Part shown: positions 9,753 to 21,624 of the stretch, one piece after another | How positions within the stretch are numbered: position 1 is the stretch's first letter | Layout of the letters: every line of letters starts with the position of its first letter | NCBI RefSeq assembly: GCF_026241225.1 | Contig: NZ_JAPFQP010000002.1 | Location: 372,001-436,000, forward strand | DNA: 64,000 bases | Reading direction: 5' to 3' | Source: Lentiprolixibacter aurantiacus | GTDB taxonomy: Bacteria > Bacteroidota > Bacteroidia > Flavobacteriales > Flavobacteriaceae | Notes under the pieces: model-generated | What the model was told of the DNA's origin: nothing | Seen by the model: only the letters and a program-made list of their open reading frames with translations | The model's database searches: none | Program-made: the position numbers and the translations under genes

Positions 9753-11162
9753 ATGAGTGATACATTATTCGACAAAGTATGGGATTCCCACGTGGTACAG
9801 AAAGTTGAGGATGGCCCGGATGTACTTTTTATAGACCGCCATCTGGTACATGAGGTGACCAGCCCGGTAGCCTTTCTTGGGCTTAAAAATCGCAATATCA
9901 AAGTACTTTATCCGGAGCGTACCTTTGCTACGGCAGATCACAACACCCCTACCCTTAATCAACATCTACCCGTTCAGGATCCCCTTTCTGCAAAGCAGCT
10001 ACAGGCCCTTGAAGAGAACGCGGGAGAACATGGGATTCCCTACTGGGGGCTCGGTCATGAAAAAAACGGGATTGTCCATGTGATTGGTCCCGAGAATGGA
10101 ATAACATTGCCTGGAGCTACAATAGTCTGTGGCGACTCACATACATCTACCCACGGTGCTTTTGGGGCAATTGCATTTGGAATTGGAACGTCCGAAGTGG
10201 AAATGGTTCTGGCTTCACAGTGCATTATGCAGCCTAAACCAAAAAGTATGCGGATAACCATTAACGGCCAACTTAATCCGGCCGTTACACCTAAGGATGT
10301 TGCCCTCTATATCATTTCAAGGCTTTCTACTTCCGGGGCCACGGGTTACTTTGTGGAATATGCCGGAGAGGTATTCCGCAATATGAGCATGGAAGGGAGG
10401 ATGACGGTTTGCAACCTCAGTATAGAGATGGGAGCCCGGGGAGGAATGATCGCCCCTGATGATAAGACCTTCGATTATATCAAAGGCAGGGAGTTTGCTC
10501 CTAAAGGAGAAGCCTGGGAGAAAGCAATGAAGTACTGGCAAACCCTCAGGACCGATGAAAATGCTGTTTTCGACAAAGAAATTGAATTCCAGGGGGCAGA
10601 CATTGAGCCCATGATTACCTATGGAACTAACCCTGGAATGGGTGTTGGCATATCCAAGGGCATTCCGGCGGCTGATGACGTGGAAGGCGGTGTTGCTACT
10701 TATAAGAAGTCGCTGGCCTATATGGATTTCAACGAAGGTGAAGACATGCTTGGAAAAAAAATCGACTTCGTTTTCCTGGGTAGCTGTACCAACGGCAGAA
10801 TCGAAGATTTCAGGGCATTTGCCAGTTTGGTCAAAGGGCGAAAGAAAGCCGAACATGTTACTGCATGGCTTGTTCCCGGATCACACAAGGTTGAAGAAGC
10901 GATTGCCAAAGAAGGAATTCTTGATATTCTTGAGGAGGCTGGTTTTCAATTAAGGGAACCCGGATGTTCTGCCTGCCTTGCCATGAACGACGATAAGATT
11001 CCTGCCGGTAAATACGCCGTAAGCACTTCCAACAGAAATTTTGAAGGTCGACAGGGTCCAGGGGCGAGAACCCTGCTGGCCAGTCCTCTAGTAGCCGCAG
11101 CAGCGGCAGTCACTGGAAAAGTAACTGACCCCAGAGAATTACTCCAAACACAAACCGCATAA
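9753..11162 (+). CDS. leuC: 3-isopropylmalate dehydratase large subunit
   Basis: Aconitase-superfamily [4Fe-4S] enzyme that isomerises 2- to 3-isopropylmalate together with LeuD in leucine synthesis. Typical motifs are [13 protein letters not shown] (first cluster Cys), [12 protein letters not shown] (second) and GCSACLAMN (third). At 469 aa it has the standard length. It is the first gene of a four-gene leu cluster, with leuD 10 bp downstream. Confidence 0.97.
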   Translation: MSDTLFDKVWDSHVVQKVEDGPDVLFIDRHLVHEVTSPVAFLGLKNRNIKVLYPERTFATADHNTPTLNQHLPVQDPLSAKQLQALEENAGEHGIPYWGLGHEKNGIVHVIGPENGITLPGATIVCGDSHTSTHGAFGAIAFGIGTSEVEMVLASQCIMQPKPKSMRITINGQLNPAVTPKDVALYIISRLSTSGATGYFVEYAGEVFRNMSMEGRMTVCNLSIEMGARGGMIAPDDKTFDYIKGREFAPKGEAWEKAMKYWQTLRTDENAVFDKEIEFQGADIEPMITYGTNPGMGVGISKGIPAADDVEGGVATYKKSLAYMDFNEGEDMLGKKIDFVFLGSCTNGRIEDFRAFASLVKGRKKAEHVTAWLVPGSHKVEEAIAKEGILDILEEAGFQLREPGCSACLAMNDDKIPAGKYAVSTSNRNFEGRQGPGARTLLASPLVAAAAAVTGKVTDPRELLQTQTA

Positions 11163-11172
11163 GACACGAGCA

Positions 11173-11769
11173 ATGGCATACGATAAATTCAATATCCTGA
11201 AAAGCAAGGCAGTTCCACTACCTATTGAAAATGTGGATACAGATCAGATAATCCCGGCCCGTTTCTTAAAGGCTACCGAACGAAAAGGGTTTGGGGATAA
11301 CCTGTTTCGAGACTGGCGGTATAACCCCGATAATACCCCTAAAGAGCATTTTGTACTCAATAATCCTATCTATTCCGGTAAGATTCTGGTTGGAGGGAAA
11401 AACTTTGGGTCTGGTTCTTCACGGGAACATGCTGCCTGGGCCGTTTACGATTATGGCTTTCGCTGTGTCGTTTCCAGTTTCTTTGCCGATATATTCCGGA
11501 ACAATTGCCTCAATGTTGGTGTATTGCCTGTACAGGTAAGCCCAGAATATCTCCAGAAGATTTTCAGCGCAATTGAAGCAAATCCAAATACAGAGTTCGA
11601 AGTAAACCTACCTGAACAAACTATCACTATTGGTTCAACAGGTGAAAAAGAGTCCTTTGCTATAAATGGATACAAAAAAGAAAACCTCCTGAACGGTTTC
11701 GACGATATCGATTATCTGCTCAACCTAAAGGAAAAAATAAAGGGCTTCGCCGAGAACACGCCACTTTAG
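11173..11769 (+). CDS. leuD: 3-isopropylmalate dehydratase small subunit
   Basis: Swivel-domain subunit that pairs with LeuC. The signature NVDTDQIIPARFLK is near the N-terminus and the substrate-binding GSGSSREHAAWA is near residues 80-90. The 198 aa length is normal. The start lies 10 bp after the leuC stop, consistent with co-transcription. Confidence 0.96.
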   Translation: MAYDKFNILKSKAVPLPIENVDTDQIIPARFLKATERKGFGDNLFRDWRYNPDNTPKEHFVLNNPIYSGKILVGGKNFGSGSSREHAAWAVYDYGFRCVVSSFFADIFRNNCLNVGVLPVQVSPEYLQKIFSAIEANPNTEFEVNLPEQTITIGSTGEKESFAINGYKKENLLNGFDDIDYLLNLKEKIKGFAENTPL

Positions 11770-11820
11770 CCGTCATCTGGGGGGGGTGATAATCCGGATT
11801 TCCTGTTAATAAGAGAGAAA

Positions 11821-13338
11821 ATGAAGAAAAGAAGGGTTGAAATAATGGACACCACGCTGAGGGACGGGGAACAGTCGTCCGGCGTATCATTTTCAGCCTC
11901 GGAAAAGCTGACCCTTGCCAAATTACTGTTGGATGAACTCAAGGTAGACCGCATCGAAATTGCATCGGCAAGGGTTTCAGAAGGAGAGTTTGAATCTGTC
12001 CGACAGATAACCTCCTGGGCGAAGGAACAGGGCTACCTGCACAAGGTTGAAGTACTGACCTTTGTAGATAACGGGCAGTCTCTGATATGGATGGAAAAAG
12101 CCGGAGCCCATGTACAGAACCTGCTCACCAAAGGTTCCTTGAACCACCTTACCCATCAGCTAAAGAAAACTCCTGAAGCCCATTTTAAGGATATCGAAAG
12201 TATAATTCAACAGGCTGCCAAGAAAGGGATAACTACCAATGTGTACCTGGAGGACTGGAGTAATGGTATGCGCAATTCTCCGGATTATGTGTTCCAGTTC
12301 ATTGATTTCCTTAGCAGGCAACCCATCAAACGCATCTTGTTGCCAGACACTTTGGGCGTGCTTACTCATAACGAAACAGCTAGATTCCTGTCCGAGATAA
12401 TTGCAAAATATCCGGATTGTCATTTTGATTTTCACGGCCACAATGATTACGATTTAAGTGTTGCCAATGTCATGGAGGCGCTAAGAGCGGGATGCCATGG
12501 TTTACACCTGACAGTTAATGGAATGGGAGAACGGGCAGGCAATGCACCCCTCGCTAGTGTAGTGGCCGTTATAAACGATTTTTTACCTGAAATAAAAGTA
12601 AATGTAGCCGAAAAGAAGCTGTATAAAGTGAGTAAACTGGTCTCTGCTTTTACCGGGTTTGGCATACCTCCAAACAAACCTATCGTTGGAGATAATGTAT
12701 TTACACAAACTGCTGGTATTCATGCAGATGGAGATAATAAAAACAATTTATACTTTAATGATCTCCTTCCGGAAAGATTTGGACGGAAGCGACAGTATGC
12801 GCTTGGAAAAACTTCCGGAAAAGCCAATATTCAGAAAAATTTGCAGGAGCTCGGACTTACCCTTAATAACGATGAGATTAAACGGGTTACGGAAAGGATA
12901 ATTGAGTTGGGCGACAAAAAAGAAAAAGTGACCAAAGAGGATCTCCCATTCATCATTTCCGACGTTCTGGACAGTGAGAAATTCCAGCAGAAGGTGTTTG
13001 TGCGCTCCTTTGTACTCACCCATTCCAAAGGCTTAAAACCATCCACAACGGTGGCCATTGAAATAGAGGGCGAGACCATGGAAGAAAATGCCCAGGGAGA
13101 TGGACAGTTCGATGCCTTTATGAATGCTTTGCGGAAAGTTTACAAAGCAAAGAAAAGGCATTTACCCAACCTTATTGATTACGCTGTCAGGATTCCTCCG
13201 GGAAGCCACTCTGACGCTCTTTGCGAAACCATTATTACCTGGGAAAGCAACGGCCGTGATTTTGCTACCAGGGGCCTGGATTCTGATCAGACCGTTTCGG
13301 CTATCAAGGCCACTGAAAAAATGCTAAACATAATATAA
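11821..13338 (+). CDS. 2-isopropylmalate synthase / citramalate synthase family enzyme
   Basis: DRE-TIM acyltransferase that condenses acetyl-CoA with a 2-oxo acid. DTTLRDGEQ lies at the N-terminus with the metal-binding HGHND near residue 205 and GNAPLASV after it. A LeuA-type allosteric dimer domain fills the C-terminal third. The second strand reads [15 protein letters not shown] rather than the IEAGFP expected of typical LeuA, so it belongs to the divergent branch usually found between leuD and leuB in Bacteroidota. It could be a second isopropylmalate synthase or a citramalate synthase that uses pyruvate. Its 505 aa sit 51 bp after leuD and 19 bp before leuB. Confidence 0.88.
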   Translation: MKKRRVEIMDTTLRDGEQSSGVSFSASEKLTLAKLLLDELKVDRIEIASARVSEGEFESVRQITSWAKEQGYLHKVEVLTFVDNGQSLIWMEKAGAHVQNLLTKGSLNHLTHQLKKTPEAHFKDIESIIQQAAKKGITTNVYLEDWSNGMRNSPDYVFQFIDFLSRQPIKRILLPDTLGVLTHNETARFLSEIIAKYPDCHFDFHGHNDYDLSVANVMEALRAGCHGLHLTVNGMGERAGNAPLASVVAVINDFLPEIKVNVAEKKLYKVSKLVSAFTGFGIPPNKPIVGDNVFTQTAGIHADGDNKNNLYFNDLLPERFGRKRQYALGKTSGKANIQKNLQELGLTLNNDEIKRVTERIIELGDKKEKVTKEDLPFIISDVLDSEKFQQKVFVRSFVLTHSKGLKPSTTVAIEIEGETMEENAQGDGQFDAFMNALRKVYKAKKRHLPNLIDYAVRIPPGSHSDALCETIITWESNGRDFATRGLDSDQTVSAIKATEKMLNII

Positions 13339-13357
13339 TACTACTGAATACCACCCT

Positions 13358-14413
13358 ATGAAACTAACAATTGCACTCCTCCCGGGCGACGGAATTGGTC
13401 CTGAAGTAATTGAACAGGCTGTAAAAGTTTGTGATGCAATAGCCATTAAATACAAGCATGAGATCCACTGGAAAAAGGCACTTACCGGTGCTGCAGCGAT
13501 TGATGCCGTTGGCGATCCTTATCCGGATGAAACCCATGAGGTATGCAGCACCTCAGATGCCGTATTATTTGGCGCTATCGGAGATCCCAAATACGACAAT
13601 GATCCTTCCGCGAAGGTAAGGCCTGAACAGGGTTTACTGCGCATGCGCAAAAAGCTGGGATTATTTGCCAATGTAAGACCCACCTTTACATTTCCATCAT
13701 TGATCGATAAATCGCCCCTTAAACGGGAGCGAATTGAAGGGACAGATCTGGTTTTCCTTCGGGAACTTACAGGAGGCATCTATTTTGGCAAGCGCGGGCG
13801 GGAAGATAATGGCGATACTGCCTATGATACCTGTACCTATACCCGGGCAGAAATAAAAAGACTGGCCAGGAAAGGTTTCGAACTGGCAATGAAACGATCC
13901 AAAAAGCTCTGCTGCGTTGATAAGGCAAATGTGCTTGAATCCTCGAGGTTGTGGCGGGAAACTGTGCAGCAAATGGAAAAGGAGTATCCGGAGGTAACGG
14001 TTTCCTATGAATTTGTGGATGCTGTGGCCATGCGTTTGGTTCAATGGCCCAATGATTACGACGTACTGATCACAGAAAACCTTTTTGGGGACATCCTGAC
14101 CGATGAAGCCTCAGTAATATCCGGATCAATGGGCTTGATGCCTTCCGCTTCCCTGGGCGAATCTATAGGTCTCTACGAGCCTATTCACGGATCGTATCCA
14201 CAGGCCGCCGGCAAAGACATCGCTAATCCTTTGGCAACTGTGCTTTCTGCCGCCATGATGTTCGAAGACCTGGACTTAACAGAGGAAGCCGGGGCGATAC
14301 GGGATGTAGTTAATGCTTCGCTGGCCCAGGGTGTGGTAACCGAAGACCTTGCAGAAGGCGGCAAATCCTATAAAACCAGTGAAGTTGGTGACTGGCTGGC
14401 CCGGAATATTTAA
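13358..14413 (+). CDS. leuB: 3-isopropylmalate dehydrogenase
   Basis: NAD-dependent oxidative decarboxylase giving 2-oxoisocaproate. It shows the family N-terminus ([11 protein letters not shown]), the ELTGGIYFG substrate loop, [16 protein letters not shown] with the metal-binding aspartates, and [18 protein letters not shown]. The 351 aa length is normal. It is the last gene of the leu cluster, and its stop is only 5 bp from the convergent gapN stop with no obvious terminator hairpin between them. Confidence 0.97.
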   Translation: MKLTIALLPGDGIGPEVIEQAVKVCDAIAIKYKHEIHWKKALTGAAAIDAVGDPYPDETHEVCSTSDAVLFGAIGDPKYDNDPSAKVRPEQGLLRMRKKLGLFANVRPTFTFPSLIDKSPLKRERIEGTDLVFLRELTGGIYFGKRGREDNGDTAYDTCTYTRAEIKRLARKGFELAMKRSKKLCCVDKANVLESSRLWRETVQQMEKEYPEVTVSYEFVDAVAMRLVQWPNDYDVLITENLFGDILTDEASVISGSMGLMPSASLGESIGLYEPIHGSYPQAAGKDIANPLATVLSAAMMFEDLDLTEEAGAIRDVVNASLAQGVVTEDLAEGGKSYKTSEVGDWLARNI

Positions 14414-14418
14414 TTGGT

Positions 14419-16011
14419 TTACAGTAAGTAATCAGTACTGATAAAATTGGAAAGCTTGGTTTCCAGCAACTTCTCCAGTATCTCGTTGTTGAGCTCAGTA
14501 TCCTTTGAGGCAACGAAGGTCCTGATGGAAAAAGACCGCAATGCATCATGCACGCTCAGTGTAGCCACCGCCGAGTCTTTCCTTCCGGTAAATGGATAGA
14601 CATCAGGTCCGCGCTGGCAGGAACTGTTCAGGTTTACCCTGCATACCAGGTTTGCCAGTGTGTCGATAAGCGGAGATAAGGCGTAGACATCCTTACCAAA
14701 CAGGCTTACCTGTTGTCCGTAATTGGATTCGGCCATATCATCCAGGGGCTCATCAATATCTTCAAATGCAACCACCGGTATAATTGGGCCAAACTGCTCT
14801 TCTTCATACACCCGCATATCCTTGGTTACCGGATACATTACCGCTGGCCAGATATAATTTTCAGAACGCTGCCCGCCTTTTTTATTCAAAATCTTAGCCC
14901 CCTTTTCAATGGCGTCATCAATGAGTTCCTGTATGTAATCAGGTTTTCCCGGTTCAGGCAATGGAGTCAGGTCTACCCCTTCCTCCCAGGGATTCCCAAA
15001 TTTAAGGGCATCTACCCTATCCGAAAACCGCTTGTTGAACTCCTGTAGAATATCCTTGTGCACGTAGACCACTTTTAAGGCTGTACAGCGCTGACCGTTA
15101 TAAGAAAGTGTACCATTTAAACACTCGGATATTGCAAGGTCAAGGTCTGCATCAGGAAGGACTATCGCCGGGTTCTTGGCTTCCAACCCCAGAACCAGCC
15201 TTAATCGGTTGCTTTTCGGGTGCTGGTTTTGCAATGCGTTTGCCGAGGAACTATGCCCAATAAGGGCCAGTACATCAACCTTGCCTGTTTTCATTATTGG
15301 GCCAGCAATGGCACGACCTCTTCCGAAAAGGATATTTACCACGCCTTTGGGGAAGCATTTCTGAAAGGCTTCAATGAGTGGTGTAATTAACAGAACCCCG
15401 TGTTTGGCCGGCTTGAAAATAGCGGTATTCCCCATAATAATGGCCGGGATCAGAAGAGCGAAGGTCTCATTTAACGGATAGTTATAGGGTCCCAGGCAAA
15501 GCACCACTCCCAAAGGGCCACGACGGATGTGTGCGTGTACTCCGCTGTGTTTGTGGAATTTAGCTGAATCCCGGTCTAACTGCTTATACTCTTCTATGGT
15601 GTCATAGATGTATTCCACGGTACGGTCAAACTCCTTTTGAGAGTCCGGCAGGGATTTTCCTATTTCCCACATCAGCAGCTTAACCACTTCATCCCGCTTG
15701 GTTTCCATCATTTTAACGAACTTCAGCATGCACTCAATCCGGTCCTTCACCTTCATGGTTGGCCAGGCGCCTTTACCCTGGTCATAGGCCTTTACCCCCG
15801 CATCCAAAGCATTAAGGGCTTCTTCCTCACCCATGGTGGGAATGCTTCCCAATAAGGTCGGGGCATAGGTTTCAGTGCTGGATATGGTGGAATAGACGTC
15901 TGAAACAGGTCCATCCCAAACCTTTATTTCCCCATTTATCAAATAGTCTTTCTGATGAATTACCTTACTGATCTGAAATTGTTCAGGGATTGGTTTAACT
16001 GCAGTTTCCAT
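14419..16011 (-). CDS. gapN: NADP-dependent glyceraldehyde-3-phosphate dehydrogenase (non-phosphorylating, GapN-like)
   Basis: Aldehyde dehydrogenase superfamily member of 530 aa. The general-base Glu is in LGLEAKNPA near residue 277 and the catalytic Cys in GQRCTALK near residue 309. Overall resemblance is to the NADP-dependent GapN branch, which oxidises glyceraldehyde-3-phosphate directly to 3-phosphoglycerate and yields NADPH. It follows ilvC by 51 bp on the same strand, so it probably forms the end of the ilv transcript. The aldehyde substrate is inferred by family resemblance; other ALDH activities cannot be excluded. Confidence 0.82.
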   Translation of the reverse strand: METAVKPIPEQFQISKVIHQKDYLINGEIKVWDGPVSDVYSTISSTETYAPTLLGSIPTMGEEEALNALDAGVKAYDQGKGAWPTMKVKDRIECMLKFVKMMETKRDEVVKLLMWEIGKSLPDSQKEFDRTVEYIYDTIEEYKQLDRDSAKFHKHSGVHAHIRRGPLGVVLCLGPYNYPLNETFALLIPAIIMGNTAIFKPAKHGVLLITPLIEAFQKCFPKGVVNILFGRGRAIAGPIMKTGKVDVLALIGHSSSANALQNQHPKSNRLRLVLGLEAKNPAIVLPDADLDLAISECLNGTLSYNGQRCTALKVVYVHKDILQEFNKRFSDRVDALKFGNPWEEGVDLTPLPEPGKPDYIQELIDDAIEKGAKILNKKGGQRSENYIWPAVMYPVTKDMRVYEEEQFGPIIPVVAFEDIDEPLDDMAESNYGQQVSLFGKDVYALSPLIDTLANLVCRVNLNSSCQRGPDVYPFTGRKDSAVATLSVHDALRSFSIRTFVASKDTELNNEILEKLLETKLSNFISTDYLL

Positions 16012-16062
16012 AATGTATGTGTTCTCTTAAACAGCACTATAAAGGTAGCGCTTTAATCCAGG

Positions 16063-17538
16063 CTAGACAATTGGCTTCATGGCCGTCATGGAAGCTCGAA
16101 GTCGGTCTCCAACCACTTCTACGGGATGGTTTCTTATAGCCTTGTTAACTGCAATCAAACGGGCATTATCCACACTATTATCGCGATTAGCACCATATGT
16201 TTCCCCTATGACGTCAGTTTCTATTCCTTTCATAAAATCTGCAAGCAGGGGCTTACAGGCATGGTCGAATAAATAGCAGCCATACTCAGCTGTATCTGAA
16301 ATAACCCGATTCATTTCAAATAGTTTTTTCCTTGCGATTGTATTGGCAATCAAGGGGGTTTCGTGCAGGGATTCGTAGTAAGCAGATTCCCCTATGATAC
16401 CGGAATCGGTCATGGCTTCATATGCCAGTTCTACGCCCGCTCTTACAAAGGCAACCATAAGAACTCCGTTGTCGTAGTATTCCTGCTCAGATATGGATAC
16501 GTCTGCGGCGGGTGTCTTTTCAAATGCCGTTTCACCTGTGGCCGCTCGCCAGGTAAGCAGGTTTTTATCGTCATTGGCCCAGTCTTCCATCATGGTTTTG
16601 GAAAAATGACCACTCATAATATCGTCCATATGCTTTTGGAACAAAGGCCTCATGATATCTTTTAATTCTTCAGACAATTCAAATGCCTTTATTTTAGCTG
16701 GATTGGAAAGCCTGTCCATCATATTGGTAATACCGCCGTATTTAAGACCTTCGGTAACCGTTTCCCAACCGTACTGTATGAGTTTAGAAGCATAACCCGG
16801 GTCCACTCCTTTTTCAACCATTTTATCAAAGCACAGGATGGATCCCGTCTGAAGTAAACCGCAAAGTATGGTTTGTTCCCCCATAAGGTCTGACTTAACC
16901 TCTGCCACGAAGGATGATTCCAGAACACCTGCCCGGTTCCCTCCGGTGGCAACTGCATAAGCCTTGGCCTGATCCAGTCCAACCCCTCTCGGATCATTAT
17001 CCGGGTGTACGGCAATCAGCGTAGGGACCCCGAAACCTCTTTTGTACTCTTCCCTCACTTCTGAACCGGGGCACTTTGGAGCCACCATGATTACCGTAAG
17101 GTCTTCACGGATTTTCATTCCTTCCTCCACAATGTTAAAACCATGAGAATAGGAAAGCGTTGCGCCCTGCTTCATCAAGGGCATTACTGCCTTTATTACC
17201 GAAGTATGCTGCTTATCGGGAGTAAGGTTTATGACCAGGTCTGCGCCAGGTATAAGTTCTTCGTAAGTTCCCACATTAAAGGCATTTTCTGTAGCATTCT
17301 GGTAGGATTGCCTTTTCTCTTTAATGGCAGATTCCCGAAGGGTATAAGAGACATCCAGGCCAGAATCGCGCATATTCAGCCCCTGGTTAAGGCCCTGAGC
17401 ACCGCATCCTACAATAACTATTTTTTTTCCTTTCAGAGCGCTTACCCCATCCGAAAATTCCTGTGCTTCCATGAAGCGACATTTCCCTAATTGATTAAGT
17501 TTATCCCTCAGCGAAAGGGTATTGAAATAATTGGCCAT
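16063..17538 (-). CDS. ilvC: Ketol-acid reductoisomerase, long (class II) form
   Basis: NADPH- and Mg-dependent isomeroreductase of valine and isoleucine synthesis. The Rossmann motif is [10 protein letters not shown], the 2'-phosphate-binding loop contains [11 protein letters not shown], and INLTPDKQH follows. The 491 aa include the duplicated knotted domain that marks the class II (E. coli-like) form rather than the roughly 330 aa class I form. It is fourth in the ilvD-B-N-C order, 24 bp after ilvN. Confidence 0.97.
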   Translation of the reverse strand: MANYFNTLSLRDKLNQLGKCRFMEAQEFSDGVSALKGKKIVIVGCGAQGLNQGLNMRDSGLDVSYTLRESAIKEKRQSYQNATENAFNVGTYEELIPGADLVINLTPDKQHTSVIKAVMPLMKQGATLSYSHGFNIVEEGMKIREDLTVIMVAPKCPGSEVREEYKRGFGVPTLIAVHPDNDPRGVGLDQAKAYAVATGGNRAGVLESSFVAEVKSDLMGEQTILCGLLQTGSILCFDKMVEKGVDPGYASKLIQYGWETVTEGLKYGGITNMMDRLSNPAKIKAFELSEELKDIMRPLFQKHMDDIMSGHFSKTMMEDWANDDKNLLTWRAATGETAFEKTPAADVSISEQEYYDNGVLMVAFVRAGVELAYEAMTDSGIIGESAYYESLHETPLIANTIARKKLFEMNRVISDTAEYGCYLFDHACKPLLADFMKGIETDVIGETYGANRDNSVDNARLIAVNKAIRNHPVEVVGDRLRASMTAMKPIV

Positions 17539-17565
17539 AATGGTCTTTTATTATTTGAGTTTAAG

Positions 17566-18093
17566 TTAATCGTGATACATTTTGTTCAACAAGGCGGTTA
17601 TTGGCATTTCCGCCTTGGTTACCGTAATCCTGCCCGATCGTACAAACTGCAAAATCCCAAAGGGCTCCAGCTTGTCGTGCATATCGTCTATTTCATGTCT
17701 GCGTCCGGTTTTGGCCAGGACAAAAAACTGCCGATTTACGGTTACTATTTTTGATTTGCTTGCAGCAATGATATTCTGAATCTGTGGTTCGTCAAAAAGG
17801 AGATGAGATTCAATTTTAAAAAGGGCAGATTCCTGATAAATGGTTTCCTCATCCGTATGGTAATAGGCTTTGATTACCTCGATCTGCTTTTCAATCTGTG
17901 CTACGATTTTGCGGGTCCAGTCTTCTGTAGTAAAGACAACAATTGTAAATTTAGAAACTTCCTTTATCTCTGATTTAGAAACATTTAAGCTTTCTATATT
18001 AATGTGGCGCTTTAGAAATATACCGGATATTCGGTTAAGCAATCCCACATTATTTTCCGAGTATACGGAAATTGTAAACCACTTTTTTTCCAT
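17566..18093 (-). CDS. ilvN: Acetolactate synthase regulatory subunit
   Basis: Small subunit with an N-terminal ACT domain (FTISVYSENNVGLLNRISG) that binds valine and activates or feedback-inhibits IlvB. The C-terminal half resembles IlvN/IlvH. The length of 175 aa is typical. It lies 4 bp after the ilvB stop, which indicates tight coupling. Confidence 0.94.
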   Translation of the reverse strand: MEKKWFTISVYSENNVGLLNRISGIFLKRHINIESLNVSKSEIKEVSKFTIVVFTTEDWTRKIVAQIEKQIEVIKAYYHTDEETIYQESALFKIESHLLFDEPQIQNIIAASKSKIVTVNRQFFVLAKTGRRHEIDDMHDKLEPFGILQFVRSGRITVTKAEMPITALLNKMYHD

Positions 18094-18097
18094 CTTA

Positions 18098-19831
18098 TTA
18101 TTTTAGTCTGATATCGGATACTGAAGCACCTGATGGGATCATAGGAAATACGTTGTCTTCCTTTTCTACCCGCACTTCCAGGAAGTAGGGTTCTTTGGAT
18201 GCCATCATCTCCTCCACCTTCTCCCTTAGGTCCTTCCGTTCGGTTACTCGACTGGCCTTGATATAGTAGCCTTCTGCTATTTTTACAAAATCAGGATTGG
18301 TCATTACTGTTGAGGCATAACGACTTTCAAAGAACAATTCCTGCCATTGCCTCACCATCCCTAGATGGTCATTGTTTAACACAACTATTTTAACCGGGGT
18401 CTGATTCTGATAAATCGTGGCCAGTTCCTGTATGGTCATCTGATAGCCCCCGTCTCCAACAATGGCGACAACTTCCCTATCCATGGCACCCATTTTAGCG
18501 CCAATAGCTGCCGGTAGTGCAAATCCCATAGTACCCAGTCCACCGGAGGTGATGTTGCTTTTAGTTTGATCAAATTTTGCATATCGACAGGCGATCATCT
18601 GATGTTGCCCGACATCAGTAACGATAACCGCCTTGTTCTTGGAAGCCAGATTGATTTCTTCAACAACCTCACCCATGGTCAGGCCCGGTTTGGTGGGATG
18701 AAGATCGTTTTCAATTACCGCCTGGAATTCTTCCTCATATTTTTTATCGAACTCCTTTTTCCAGGCTTCATGGCTGTTTTTCCTGATCAGTGGCAGTAAT
18801 AATCCGAGTGTTTTTTTGGAATTGCCCAAAACGGCAATATCCACCTTTACATTTTTGTTTACCTCTGCCGGGTCTATTTCAAAATGGATAATCTTGGCCT
18901 GTTTGGCATAGGTATCCAGATTGCCCGTAACACGGTCATCAAATCGCATCCCAATGGCTATAAGTACATCACACTCGTTAGTGAGAACATTGGGGCCATA
19001 ATTGCCGTGCATACCCACCATACCTACATTTAGCGGATGGTCAGTAGGTAATGCTGACAGCCCCAGGATGGTCCATGCAGCAGGAATACCTGCTTTCTCC
19101 ACCAGTTTCTTTAACTCATCTTCCGCTTCTCCCAGGATCACCCCATGACCAAAAACGATATAGGGTTTCTTAGCATTGTTGATTATTTCTGCTGCTGCTT
19201 CAATAGCGGACAAGTCCGGTTTGGGTTCGGCATTATAACTTCGAATTCGGGTGCAGGGTTGATAAGTAAAATCCATTTCCTCAAACTGCGCATTCTTGGT
19301 TACATCGATAAGGACGGGTCCGGGCCTCCCTGATTTGGCAATATAGAATGCCTTGGCCATTATTTCCGGGATTTCCGCAGCCTTAGTAATTTGATAATTC
19401 CATTTGGTTACCGGTGTGGATATACCTATGATATCGGTTTCCTGAAAGGCATCAGAACCCAGTAAATGCCTGGGTACCTGCCCGGTAAGGCACACCATCG
19501 GTGTTGAATCGATCTGGGCATCGGCAAGTCCGGTTACCAGGTTGGTTGCACCGGGGCCTGAAGTAGCTACAGCCACTCCAACCTTACCTGTAACACGGGC
19601 ATATCCCTGAGCGGCGTGGGTAGCCCCCTGCTCATGTCGGGTAAGTACGTGCTGAAGCCTGTCCTGAAATTTGTACAATTCGTCATAAACCGGCATTATA
19701 GCTCCACCCGGGTACCCGTAAATCAGGTCAACCCCTTCCGCCAGGAGGCAATGGATCAAGGCCTCAGCTCCGGTTATCCGAAGACTTTTTGATTCCTTTT
19801 GCTCTCCCTGTTTTTTCTTCAAAGTTTCCAT
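18098..19831 (-). CDS. ilvB: Acetolactate synthase catalytic subunit
   Basis: ThDP-, FAD- and Mg-dependent enzyme that forms acetolactate or acetohydroxybutyrate. It shows the N-terminal YGYPGGAIMPVYDEL, the catalytic Glu in RHEQGATHAA, and the ThDP motif starting GDGGYQMT. Its 577 aa fit the family. It lies in the ilvD-B-N-C operon, 51 bp after ilvD. Confidence 0.97.
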   Translation of the reverse strand: METLKKKQGEQKESKSLRITGAEALIHCLLAEGVDLIYGYPGGAIMPVYDELYKFQDRLQHVLTRHEQGATHAAQGYARVTGKVGVAVATSGPGATNLVTGLADAQIDSTPMVCLTGQVPRHLLGSDAFQETDIIGISTPVTKWNYQITKAAEIPEIMAKAFYIAKSGRPGPVLIDVTKNAQFEEMDFTYQPCTRIRSYNAEPKPDLSAIEAAAEIINNAKKPYIVFGHGVILGEAEDELKKLVEKAGIPAAWTILGLSALPTDHPLNVGMVGMHGNYGPNVLTNECDVLIAIGMRFDDRVTGNLDTYAKQAKIIHFEIDPAEVNKNVKVDIAVLGNSKKTLGLLLPLIRKNSHEAWKKEFDKKYEEEFQAVIENDLHPTKPGLTMGEVVEEINLASKNKAVIVTDVGQHQMIACRYAKFDQTKSNITSGGLGTMGFALPAAIGAKMGAMDREVVAIVGDGGYQMTIQELATIYQNQTPVKIVVLNNDHLGMVRQWQELFFESRYASTVMTNPDFVKIAEGYYIKASRVTERKDLREKVEEMMASKEPYFLEVRVEKEDNVFPMIPSGASVSDIRLK

Positions 19832-19882
19832 ACAAACTTTTTAATATTGGCCTGTCTTTATTCACAGCAGGCAGCATTTCTG

Positions 19883-21559
19883 CTAAATTTCATCCGTGAC
19901 ACATCCCTCAGAAGCCGAAGAGACCATCCTGGCATACTTGTAAAGGCTACCCCTGCTCACTTTAAGCGGAGGCTTCTGCCACAGGCTTTTTCGATTATCC
20001 AATTCTGCGTCTGATAAGTCTACGGAAATGGTATTCTTTTCCGCGTCTATCGTAATAATATCTCCATCTTTAACCAGGGCAATAGCCCCTCCTTCCTGGG
20101 CTTCAGGCGAAACATGTCCTACCACAAATCCATGGGTGCCTCCGGAGAAACGACCATCAGTTATCAGGGCCACATCTTTGCCAAGACCAGCTCCCATAAT
20201 TGCAGCCGTTGGCTTTAACATCTCAGGCATACCGGGTCCGCCCTTGGGTCCTTCATATCGTATGACCACCACATCACCTTTTTGGACTTTTCCGGCTCCT
20301 ATCCCCTTATTGGCGGCAAACTCATCCTCAAAGACTTTGGCCGGCCCTGTGAATTTTAATCCTTCTTTACCTGTAATCTTGGCAACGGCTCCTTTTTCTG
20401 CAAGGTTACCGTACAATATGCGTATATGTCCTGTTTCTTTAATAGGGTTTTCAAGGGGATGAACCACATCCTGCCCTTCAGCCAGGCCTGGAAGTTCCGC
20501 GAGGTTTTCAGCAACGGTTTTACCCGTCACGGTCATACAATCGCCGTGAAGCATGCCATGTTCTAACATAAACTTCATAACAGCAGGTGTGCCTCCTACC
20601 CTGTGAACATCCTCCATCAAATAGCGACCGCTAGGTTTTAAATCTGCCAGGAAAGGGGTGGAATCACTTATTCGTTGAAAGTCGTCCAGGGTAAAGTCTA
20701 CTTTTGCCGCCTTGGCAATAGCCAGGAAATGGAGAACCGCATTAGTGGACCCACCCATCAGGGTTAGAAAGCGCACTGCATTCTCCAGGGATTTGTGATT
20801 AATGATATCGCTTGGCTTCAAGTCCTTTTCCAGCAAATACCTCAGGGCCCTGCCGGCATTTAAGCAATCCTCTTCCTTGTCTTTTCCAATAGCCGGATTG
20901 GAGGAGTTATAGGGCAATGCCATTCCCAGGGCTTCAATTGCCGAGGCCATGGTATTGGCTGTATACATACCGCCACAGGCCCCTGCACCCGGACAGGCAT
21001 TTTCAATTACCTCCCTGAACTCCTTTTCGTTCATGGTACCCGCTACCTTTTCACCCCAGGCTTCAAAAGCTGAAACGATATCCAGTTTTTTACCGCGTAA
21101 ACAACCGGAAGCAATAGTACCTCCATAAACCAGGATAGAAGGCCGGTCCAAACGGATCATAGCCATCAATGCCCCGGGCATATTCTTATCGCAACCCACT
21201 ACAGTGGCCAGGGCGTCATAATTCATTGCCTGAACTACAGTTTCCATGGAGTCGGCAATAATATCCCTGGAAGGAAGGGAATACCGCATACCGTAAGTTC
21301 CCATGGAAATACCATCACTTACTCCTATAGTGTTGAAAACCAATCCTACCAGATCTTTCTCAATAGTCCCTTTTTTGACCAGCTGTGCCAGATCATTGAG
21401 ATGCATATTGCAGGGGTTACCCTCGTATCCTGTACTGGCGATGCCTACGAGGGGTTTTTTCAGATCTTCATCGGTAAGCCCTATTGCATGAAGCATGGCC
21501 TGGGCAGCAGGCTGGGTAGGATCCTGCGTAACGTTTTTGCTGTGTTTATTTAATTCCAT
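19883..21559 (-). CDS. ilvD: Dihydroxy-acid dehydratase
   Basis: Fe-S dehydratase forming 2-oxo acids in valine and isoleucine synthesis. Cluster-binding cysteines are in [14 protein letters not shown] and [12 protein letters not shown], and [10 protein letters not shown] is near the C-terminus. The 558 aa are standard. It is the first gene of the ilv operon, with a promoter-like element about 50-60 bp upstream. Confidence 0.97.
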   Translation of the reverse strand: MELNKHSKNVTQDPTQPAAQAMLHAIGLTDEDLKKPLVGIASTGYEGNPCNMHLNDLAQLVKKGTIEKDLVGLVFNTIGVSDGISMGTYGMRYSLPSRDIIADSMETVVQAMNYDALATVVGCDKNMPGALMAMIRLDRPSILVYGGTIASGCLRGKKLDIVSAFEAWGEKVAGTMNEKEFREVIENACPGAGACGGMYTANTMASAIEALGMALPYNSSNPAIGKDKEEDCLNAGRALRYLLEKDLKPSDIINHKSLENAVRFLTLMGGSTNAVLHFLAIAKAAKVDFTLDDFQRISDSTPFLADLKPSGRYLMEDVHRVGGTPAVMKFMLEHGMLHGDCMTVTGKTVAENLAELPGLAEGQDVVHPLENPIKETGHIRILYGNLAEKGAVAKITGKEGLKFTGPAKVFEDEFAANKGIGAGKVQKGDVVVIRYEGPKGGPGMPEMLKPTAAIMGAGLGKDVALITDGRFSGGTHGFVVGHVSPEAQEGGAIALVKDGDIITIDAEKNTISVDLSDAELDNRKSLWQKPPLKVSRGSLYKYARMVSSASEGCVTDEI

Positions 21560-21608
21560 ATAGTGGCCTGTACTCAGAGATGCCCATTTTGAAGGGCTAT
21601 GCTTAGTT

Positions 21609-21624
21609 CAAAGATAATTCTTTG
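21609..21624 (-). promoter_or_regulatory. ilvD -7 element within an inverted repeat
   Basis: On the minus strand TATCTTTG (21609-21616) is an exact TAnnTTTG match. It forms one arm of the perfect inverted repeat CAAAGA-4 bp-TCTTTG (21609-21624). Overlap of a promoter with a palindrome suggests repressor control of the ilv operon. No clear -33 box was found at the right distance. Confidence 0.4.

Noticed and set aside
10317-10856. 179-codon frame antisense to leuC
   Set aside because: leuC is complete with all cluster motifs on the other strand. The antisense frame is a codon-bias shadow with no protein-like motif.
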